Of a DNA stretch of 28,708 nt, positions 21,119-26,666 are shown in pieces. This stretch comes from a virus, in the IMG/VR virus record IMGVR_UViG_3300015245_000068, positions 1 to 28,708 of that record, one strand, 5' to 3'. The notes beneath the pieces are model-generated. The model had not been told where the DNA came from. It did not search any database and worked only from the letters and a program-made list of their open reading frames with translations. How positions within the stretch are numbered: position 1 is the stretch's first letter; every line of letters begins with the position of its first letter. The position numbers were made by a program, and so were the translations under genes.

Positions 21119-21235
21119 TTATCCAAATGGCGGCGGAACTCCTTCGCTCTTACAAACATCTTTCCACTCTTCCGAAGTGGCCGCGAAAGCAAAACAAAGA
21201 ACTAGCGCTACGTAAACAATAAGCAAGAGGATCAG
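21119..21235 (-). CDS. 38-residue secreted or membrane micro-peptide (possible)
   Basis: Starts at CTG overlapping the kinase stop (CTGA), or a TTG three codons later, with AGAGG seven bases upstream. Reads MILLLIVYVALVLCFAFAAT, then SEEWKDVCKSEGVPPPFG. There is a clear signal-peptide-like segment followed by a short polar C-terminus. The unusual CTG start lowers confidence. The downstream gene starts two bases after its TAA, which fits a coupled set of micro-genes. Confidence 0.4.
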   Translation of the reverse strand: MILLLIVYVALVLCFAFAATSEEWKDVCKSEGVPPPFG

Positions 21236-22182
21236 GCCAGAACCTCTTCCAGCTTGCCCATGATCTCATCCCGTCCGACATGTCTTCGGTGGCCGACAAT
21301 GCCGATCTTGAGAGCGCCAACGACATTGCCGACAAGGGCGACGGATGCCATGTCGAGGCCGGCAGCGACGAGGGGAGCGGTGACGGCCATGACAGCATCG
21401 CCGGCACCGATAGTGTCGATTGCGGTTCCAGGAAGCGCGGGACCTCCGCCGTCCACACTGCCTTCTCGCCAATATGATCCATGTTTGCCATGCGTAATGA
21501 GGAACTTATTGCATGTCAGTTTTCGCGACAGGCTGGTCACAACCAATTCAATATGATCGTCCCGCATCCCCGCCGCCAGCCGCGCCTCCGGATCGTCGAT
21601 ACTGATGAAATCCGCCCGTGCCCAGTTCGTCACGGGGTTGAACCCCATATTCCCGGCATTGCTTTGCGCATTGATGGCGAGGAACGCACCTGATGTCTCG
21701 ATCACACTGCGTGGCGTCGGGCCAAACAAGCCATGCCCGAAGTCCGTGACGATCACAATATCAGCGCAGACCAGCTCGCGCTCCAAGGCCGCCTCGAACG
21801 AGGCCCGCAAGACCGGATGCAACTCGATCTGGCGCTTGTCGTAAACTTCGAAGAGCTTGCGGTTGAAGTCCACATCGACGAAACGCGTCTTGCGGATGGG
21901 GGAAGCAGGCGAAAGACATTCCGCCATCGCCCAATCGCCATGCTTGGATGCAGCGACGACACCGCCTTCGAATTCCTCCCTGCCTGTTTCGACAGTCGCC
22001 AAGATGAATTCCTTGGACGAACGTCCAAGAGCAGAGACGTAGCGATATTCGTCGATGATGGTCTCACCGACGAAGAGAATGCGGAGCTTGTCGGCCTTGG
22101 CGAAGGCTTCGCGGATGCGGATAAGCCGAGCCGCATCCGATGCAACTTCCACCGCCTTTATTAGAGCAGTCGAAAAATTCAC
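21232..22182 (-). CDS. PfkB-family sugar kinase, HldE N-terminal-like
   Basis: A 316-residue ribokinase/PfkB protein. After a 30-residue N-terminal extension, LRILFVGETIIDEY (33-46) and EFEGGVVAASKHG (70-82, PfkB motif 1 glycine pair) match HldE kinase, and DTIGAGD (256-262) is the ATP-binding/catalytic PfkB motif 2 with Asp262 the likely base. VTDFGHGLFG is the substrate-adjacent loop. HldE-N phosphorylates heptose 7-phosphate at C1; relatives act on other sugars. GTG start overlaps the glycosyltransferase stop (GTGA). The matching nucleotidyltransferase half is not fused but sits at the left edge of the window. Substrate unknown. Confidence 0.85.
   Translation of the reverse strand: MNFSTALIKAVEVASDAARLIRIREAFAKADKLRILFVGETIIDEYRYVSALGRSSKEFILATVETGREEFEGGVVAASKHGDWAMAECLSPASPIRKTRFVDVDFNRKLFEVYDKRQIELHPVLRASFEAALERELVCADIVIVTDFGHGLFGPTPRSVIETSGAFLAINAQSNAGNMGFNPVTNWARADFISIDDPEARLAAGMRDDHIELVVTSLSRKLTCNKFLITHGKHGSYWREGSVDGGGPALPGTAIDTIGAGDAVMAVTAPLVAAGLDMASVALVGNVVGALKIGIVGHRRHVGRDEIMGKLEEVLA
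21242..21255 (-). repeat. 14-bp repeat, copy 2 (inside kinase 3' end)
   Basis: ACCTCTTCCAGCTT lies at the extreme 3' end of the kinase gene and encodes part of KLEEVLA. It is identical to 20971-20984, 271 bases away, which brackets the two smallest membrane micro-genes. Confidence 0.55.
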
Positions 22183-23123
22183 CCGTATGCCCTCACAATA
22201 GATGGAATTGTCGTCGGAGGAGTCAGCGTATAGGCGAACCGCGCTGCTTCTGCCGGTTCCATCCCCTCCAGCAAAGACGGAACCATATCAACCGCCTTCT
22301 GCCGGATGCGGCGATAGCGTTCGTCAGCTGGCGAAATCGTCTCAAGCTGGCGCGATTGCCCACGCACGCAATCGTTGATCCAACGCGAGCGGTATTCGAT
22401 CAGCGGATGGTGAGCGAAGAGCATCACTTTTCGCAAATCAGTTTCCTGAAAATCATCGGGCAAAATGATTTCACGCGCCTGGCGCCGCCTCATCAGATAG
22501 GCCGCATCGAACCACGTTGCCCACCAGGCCGGCTCCCGCATCTCCTGTGTCGGCCCGGCTTTACTCTGGTCTGTTCGCACATCGGCGAAGGAGACGCGAT
22601 CGATCAGCCGCGCGACGTCATCCACCCAATGGTCTACGAACCAGTACGGGAAGTAGGGCGGGAAGAGATAGCCCAGCTTTTCGACAAACGCTCGAGTCGG
22701 CGCCATGACGGACGGAAACGAGGCGTTGGCGAGGTGCCCGTAGACGACGCCGATGCCGTCAGGAAAGCGAGCGGCGGCATCAAGGATCTTGGTGTCGTAA
22801 CCGGGCGTGATGTCGGGGGCATCGTCGGCAGCAATGAGATAGGCGTCGGCATCGGGGCAAAGCTCCGTGACTGCGTTCCATTTCTCAGCGATGGTATCGG
22901 GCCGAGGCTTGATCACGAGATAGAGCGGAGGCGTCTCGCGCGTGCCGCCGGGAAGCTCAATCGGATTCTTCTGGATAGCCTCGATCGCCGGATAATCGTC
23001 GTCATCGGCCAGCACGTAGAGGCAAGTGTTCGGCTCGGTCCAGTTCTTGACCGATTGCTTGATGGTTTCGACGAGTTGGGCGGCTCGGCCGCGGGTGGCC
23101 AGAGTGATCGCGAGCTTACCCAT
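22179..23123 (-). CDS. GT-A type glycosyltransferase (family 2-like)
   Basis: A 314-residue protein. N-terminus MGKLAITLATRGRAAQLVET is a family 2-like nucleotide-sugar start, LYVLADDDDYPAIE (35-48) supplies acidic residues, and AYLIAADDAPDITPGYD (94-110) carries the metal-binding DD. The remainder has WFVDHWVDDVARL, a likely catalytic acidic segment, and a C-terminal helix set. Phage-encoded relatives decorate virion proteins or nucleic acid; bacterial ones act on surface polysaccharides. It is the first gene of the sugar cassette and is coupled to the preceding head-module gene (TGATG) and to the kinase (GTGA). Donor and acceptor unknown. Confidence 0.75.
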   Translation of the reverse strand: MGKLAITLATRGRAAQLVETIKQSVKNWTEPNTCLYVLADDDDYPAIEAIQKNPIELPGGTRETPPLYLVIKPRPDTIAEKWNAVTELCPDADAYLIAADDAPDITPGYDTKILDAAARFPDGIGVVYGHLANASFPSVMAPTRAFVEKLGYLFPPYFPYWFVDHWVDDVARLIDRVSFADVRTDQSKAGPTQEMREPAWWATWFDAAYLMRRRQAREIILPDDFQETDLRKVMLFAHHPLIEYRSRWINDCVRGQSRQLETISPADERYRRIRQKAVDMVPSLLEGMEPAEAARFAYTLTPPTTIPSIVRAYG

Positions 23124-23758
23124 CAGTCCTCCGGCGGCAAATATTGCGGACGCGGGCCATATGTCGCCTGATCGATGTCGACCCGCCCTCGTGGACGCGT
23201 GCCGCGATGAGCGCGCATGTCCTTGGTCGTATTGCCGTTGAAATTGGCTTTGCCGCCGGTCAACGCGGAATCACGGTCATTCATCTGCTGAGCCGCCTTG
23301 GCGTATTCCTCTGCCCTGGCATCGTCGCACATGATTTTCGGGCGCTCGTCGAGACGCTGGCCGCCACGGATGATCGAGCCTTTCTGGCCGATGGACGTAA
23401 ATCGTCCCGCGAAGCCCGGACGATCCGCCGGCACGGCGCGCCAGCCGTTCTCCGCCATCATCATATTCTGATCGAGCAGAATCTCCTGATTGCCTGAAAC
23501 CGACACGGCATTCCATTGATATTCGAAATCGGGATCCATCAAATCGGAAGGGATGGCGAAGATATCGCCGGTATCCTTGCGCTTGCGGGTGAGGATTTCG
23601 CCGTCGCGGCCGTAATAGACGCCATCCCGGGGGGCATCTCGCATCGGCTCACGCGTGGAGGCCGAGCGCGGGCCGTTGCGCCCTTGCTTTTTCGGAGCCG
23701 GAGCGGCGATGATTTCAGGGGGAAGATCGGGAGCGGGATCAATGGGGAGTTCGGTCAT
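23123..23758 (-). CDS. conserved phage structural-region protein
   Basis: A 211-residue protein from ATG 23758 (ATGA overlap with the preceding gene). N-terminus is Pro-rich (LPIDPAPDLPPEIIAAPAPK), then basic and disordered, followed by an ordered core with DFEYQWNAVSVSGNQEILLD, ENGWRAVPADRPGF and LDERPKIMCDDARAEEYAKA, ending RGRVDIDQATYG. I recognise this core as a common phage protein between scaffold and capsid genes. Function is unknown to me; virion assembly is the likely area. Confidence 0.65.
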   Translation of the reverse strand: MTELPIDPAPDLPPEIIAAPAPKKQGRNGPRSASTREPMRDAPRDGVYYGRDGEILTRKRKDTGDIFAIPSDLMDPDFEYQWNAVSVSGNQEILLDQNMMMAENGWRAVPADRPGFAGRFTSIGQKGSIIRGGQRLDERPKIMCDDARAEEYAKAAQQMNDRDSALTGGKANFNGNTTKDMRAHRGTRPRGRVDIDQATYGPRPQYLPPED

Positions 23759-24192
23759 GACTGCTCTTTCGTGATGGCGTTGTAGAGCCAACGAAGCCAG
23801 CGATGTTTGAGGACGCGGATTGGTGTCTGACGGCCCGCTTGGACATTCGAAATTGCCGCTGCGGTGACGGCCGCTGGATCGATAGTCACGGCTTCATCGG
23901 CAGCTTTCGCCTTGAGCCGATCGCGCTCCTTGAACATCTCGGAAATCTGCTCAAGGCTAGTGCCCCGCGGCACGAACGTCATGCCGTCCGGTGGAGACTG
24001 TTCTCCGATCGCCACCGTGTGGATGCGCGACACCTCGTTGCGGCCGGGACCAATGATCTGTCCCTGCATCTTGACATGGCCGGTAAACGATCCGCCGGCC
24101 TGTTGGCCCCAGCGCTCCAGATTTCGCAAAGCGCCGCCGATGCGCGCCTCTTCTTCCTCTTCTTTGCTTGCGTAAGGCTCTGCGCCGCTCAT
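23755..24192 (-). CDS. small head-module protein
   Basis: A 145-residue protein. ATG 24192 is chosen (MSGAEPYASKEEEEEARIGG) because the frame upstream of it is a low-quality Arg/Ser stretch overlapping the scaffold gene, and the start sits just after the scaffold stop. It has an acidic N-terminus, a middle with MQGQIIGPGRNEVSRIHTVA and MTFVPRGTSLEQISEMFKER, and a basic C-terminus (TPIRVLKHRWLRWLYN). No family recognised. Composition suggests a cytoplasmic assembly factor. Confidence 0.65.
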   Translation of the reverse strand: MSGAEPYASKEEEEEARIGGALRNLERWGQQAGGSFTGHVKMQGQIIGPGRNEVSRIHTVAIGEQSPPDGMTFVPRGTSLEQISEMFKERDRLKAKAADEAVTIDPAAVTAAAISNVQAGRQTPIRVLKHRWLRWLYNAITKEQS

Positions 24193-24193
24193 T

Positions 24194-25174
24194 TCACGCC
24201 TCGATGTTGTTCTTGTCGTACAAGCCACGCTTCTGCATTTCGAGCTTGCGGCGCGCCATTTCCTGGATTCCGATCGGGTCGCCCTTCTTGAATTTTCCTT
24301 TGCCGCTTGGATCGTTGTAGTTCCACACGAGCGTTCCATCGGTTGCCGAGGACTTTTCCCCTTTCGTCAGGTAGACTTGGTTGCTCCGGTTGTCGCTCGC
24401 GCCCGACGAATGGCTTCCAGCGCCGCCGTTCACGGGAGCCACCGGAGGCGCTGGAAGGCGCGTTGCCGTGCGTGTTTGTCCATTGCCGCTTCCGTTTCTC
24501 GCTTCAGGCGCATCGCGCAAGCCCAATGTCTTCTCGACATGCTCGAAATATTCGGTGCTGTCCGGCTCAAGCCCTTGAGCCACCGCGACATGATGGGCGC
24601 TCGTCAGCCGCGCATTCTTCCTGGGATCGATGAGCCAGTCGCGATGCTCGCGCAGCCAACTCGCCGTCGGCGCCGTGAACTTGGAGATGTGCTCTTCGAG
24701 AGGATCCCCAGCACGGCGAGCTTGCGGCTGATCTTCCACCCCTGAAGAAGACTTCCGGCTTTCGAGGTCGGACTTTGCTTCATCCAGGCGGACAATCTTG
24801 GCCTCCGCACTCGCAATCCGCCGTTGAGCTTTAGCGGCAGCGGCAAAGTCGCCTTTTTCCATACACGCCGCATAGTCGGCTTCGGCTTGCGAGGCTTCGG
24901 CGTTGGCAGCAGAGATACCAGCGTCGATCGCGCCTGTCTGACTAACCGAAGTCTCCGCCCGCGCAGCAGCAGCATCTTGACGGGCGCGATCCGCAGCGGC
25001 TCTCTCGTCAGCGGCACGGCGGTTGGCCGCTTCTTCAGAATCCTTGCGCCTCTTATTGTCCGCGAGGAGATCGTCATACTGCTTCTTGAGTACAGCACTT
25101 GCGTCCTCTTCGCCGACGATGACATCGCCGGATTCGCCTTCGACGCTTACGACAAACTCTTCTTCGTCAGCCAT
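24194..25174 (-). CDS. scaffold-like coiled-coil protein
   Basis: A 326-residue acidic protein. Residues 25-140 are a long Ala/Glu/Lys coiled coil (RRAADERAAADRARQDAAAA, EADYAACMEKGDFAAAAKAQ). A middle region PLEEHISKFTAPTASWLREH, then AHHVAVAQGLEPDSTEYFEH, is a pattern I associate with phage scaffold proteins (planned helix pair, then capsid-binding end). The C-terminus is basic and Lys-rich (KGKFKKGDPIGIQEM, LEMQKRGLYDKN). Location after the portal and chaperonin and before capsid is the canonical scaffold slot. No protease domain is visible. Its ATG overlaps the preceding stop by eight bases. Confidence 0.72.
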   Translation of the reverse strand: MADEEEFVVSVEGESGDVIVGEEDASAVLKKQYDDLLADNKRRKDSEEAANRRAADERAAADRARQDAAAARAETSVSQTGAIDAGISAANAEASQAEADYAACMEKGDFAAAAKAQRRIASAEAKIVRLDEAKSDLESRKSSSGVEDQPQARRAGDPLEEHISKFTAPTASWLREHRDWLIDPRKNARLTSAHHVAVAQGLEPDSTEYFEHVEKTLGLRDAPEARNGSGNGQTRTATRLPAPPVAPVNGGAGSHSSGASDNRSNQVYLTKGEKSSATDGTLVWNYNDPSGKGKFKKGDPIGIQEMARRKLEMQKRGLYDKNNIEA

Positions 25175-25370
25175 GATGTTTCAATGCCATCTGTTTCGCC
25201 CATTCGACCACACATTCGCCTTCGGGCGTGCCGAGTACTTTGCGAACTTCGTCAAGAACGTCCTGGGCCGAGTCATAGCGCTTCTGGCGTGGAGGTTTGC
25301 GAAGCCTCTTAAGTTCGCGCTCGAAAGCAGCGCCGACTTCTTCCGGAGTTCCGAACCTTGCCTTCACCAC
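25167..25370 (-). CDS. small helical phage protein
   Basis: A 67-residue protein starting at GTG 25370 (MVKARFGTPEEVGAAFEREL). Short helices with charged surfaces (KRYDSAQDVLDEVRKVLG) and a His-containing end. The start overlaps the GroES-like gene by seven bases, the next gene overlaps it by eight. No recognised domain; operon location implies a head-assembly accessory. Confidence 0.6.
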   Translation of the reverse strand: MVKARFGTPEEVGAAFERELKRLRKPPRQKRYDSAQDVLDEVRKVLGTPEGECVVEWAKQMALKHHG

Positions 25371-25777
25371 AGCAATGCCGGGTCAGAAACCCGCCCCTTG
25401 ATCATCGTATCTTCGAATATGCGGCACGGAACGCCGCCGGTCTTGTCGACCGAAAACAGCTCCATGCCATCGGAGGCGCGGTAATAGACCCAATCGCCTT
25501 CCTCCAATTTGACGCCGCCAAACTTCGCAATGGCATCGTCCTTGAAAGCCAGCGGGCCGAGCTTTACCACCAAGCCGACTTTGCCTTGGAAGCGGTCTTC
25601 TGCAAGCGTCTTGTCGGGCAAGAAGATGCCGCCGGAAGTTCTCTCCGGCCGGATATAGGTCGCGACCATCACTTGATTGTGGAACAATTCGAGGCCGGAC
25701 AGATCGCCCAACTCATTCAGAATCGCCTGTTTCGGATCGTCGGCGGATGCAAGTTCACGCAGTTTCGCGCGGGCCAT
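25364..25777 (-). CDS. phage GroES-like co-chaperonin
   Basis: A 137-residue protein from ATG 25777 with an AGAGGA site. After a helical N-terminal extension of about 28 residues comes the Cpn10 fold: LFHNQVMVATYIRPERTSGG, IFLPDKT (mobile loop with the I-F-L tripeptide at 51-53 that in GroES binds GroEL), GKVGLVVKLGPLAF, EGDWVYYRASDGMEL and PCRIFEDTMIKGRV, all in GroES order. GroES caps GroEL to fold client proteins; T4 gp31 does this for capsid protein. Placement just upstream of scaffold and near capsid genes fits a capsid-folding role with host GroEL. No GroEL gene is in the window. Confidence 0.85.
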   Translation of the reverse strand: MARAKLRELASADDPKQAILNELGDLSGLELFHNQVMVATYIRPERTSGGIFLPDKTLAEDRFQGKVGLVVKLGPLAFKDDAIAKFGGVKLEEGDWVYYRASDGMELFSVDKTGGVPCRIFEDTMIKGRVSDPALLW

Positions 25778-25989
25778 CAATTCCTCTCGTTCTTTTCAAT
25801 TTCTTCGATCAATTCGAGCACTTCGTCCAAGCCTTGCAGCACGCCGATGCGATGGCGGTAATCCTCGTGATTGGAAGCGATGCCGCCAGCGATCTGCTTC
25901 ACATACTCGCTCTTGCGAATGGCGATGCTGTCGCGCAGCTTGCCGAACGAGGAGTTGGATTCAACTGGATACGGATAGGGAACGGTCAT
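25777..25989 (-). CDS. small helical phage protein
   Basis: A 70-residue protein starting MTVPYPYPVESNSSFGKLRD. After the Tyr/Pro-rich start, two amphipathic helices follow (SEYVKQIAGGIASNHEDYRH and VLQGLDEVLELIEEIEKNER). ATGA overlap with the upstream gene and TGATG overlap with the GroES-like gene. No domain recognised; head-module accessory by position. Confidence 0.62.
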   Translation of the reverse strand: MTVPYPYPVESNSSFGKLRDSIAIRKSEYVKQIAGGIASNHEDYRHRIGVLQGLDEVLELIEEIEKNERN

Positions 25990-26666
25990 ACGGCTTTCTT
26001 GTAGTTCTTCTCGGCCCGATGCTCCTTTGCCAGCCGGGCTTTACCGCCGCCACCGCCGCCCGGCAGCTTCGGTCCCATGCCGCCATGTTTGGGATGCTCG
26101 ACCGGACCACCGGTGGCATAGGTGATCGGCTTACCGCGCCCGATGTCCTTGCCGTCCATCTTGCCATCGGTGTGCTGGACCTGCGTTCCATTGCGCAGGC
26201 CCTCGTGCCACGCCGGACCGGACTTGATGCCGCCGCCGCGGGCCCGCATCGGCATCGGGGGTCCGCCGCCTCCCGGCATTGGAGGACGAGGCGGCAAGCC
26301 CGGAGGCGGACCGCCCGCGCCCGGAGGCGGCATACCAGGAGGACCAGGAGGCGGACCAGCCGGAGCCGGGACAGGAACAGGCATTGGATGGGCGCCGTCT
26401 CCTGACGGGGCTACGTTGATGTTGACGACGGTCCCCTTGCTCTTCACCCGGCCGCCTGACGCCCGATGCGGACGGTCCGCGCGATGATGGGCTTTGCCGC
26501 CCTCATGCTTCAGAGCCGCCGGCTTCACCTCCTTGCGGATCAGCGCCTCGTCTTCCTTTTCATCTGAGTGGTGGACGCCGCCGCCGGAGGCATAGCCTTT
26601 CACGATGTGGGAGACGCGGGCTTTCTCGTGCTTGTGGGCCCGGTGCTCGTGGTAGGGGTGACTCAT
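25986..26666 (-). CDS. Pro/Gly/His-rich disordered protein
   Basis: A 226-residue protein. The N-terminal 75 residues are His/Lys-rich (MSHPYHEHRAHKHEKARVSH); the middle is a low-complexity Pro/Gly run (PAGPPPGPPGMPPPGAGGPP) of about 60 residues; SGGRV/TGGPV/ASGGG-type short motifs recur. The C-terminus is basic. It is predicted almost wholly disordered and could not fold as a globular enzyme. It sits between the portal and the chaperonin with ATGA overlaps. A role in genome ejection or capsid lining is only a possibility. Confidence 0.62.
   Translation of the reverse strand: MSHPYHEHRAHKHEKARVSHIVKGYASGGGVHHSDEKEDEALIRKEVKPAALKHEGGKAHHRADRPHRASGGRVKSKGTVVNINVAPSGDGAHPMPVPVPAPAGPPPGPPGMPPPGAGGPPPGLPPRPPMPGGGGPPMPMRARGGGIKSGPAWHEGLRNGTQVQHTDGKMDGKDIGRGKPITYATGGPVEHPKHGGMGPKLPGGGGGGKARLAKEHRAEKNYKKAV

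Noticed and set aside
20806-21192. 128-residue minus-strand frame
   Set aside because: Its N-terminal part is basic shadow over two better micro-genes; only the last 52 residues with their own GTG and ribosome site look real.
22140-23171. 343-residue plus-strand frame
   Set aside because: Antisense to a recognisable glycosyltransferase; Arg-rich shadow without motif.
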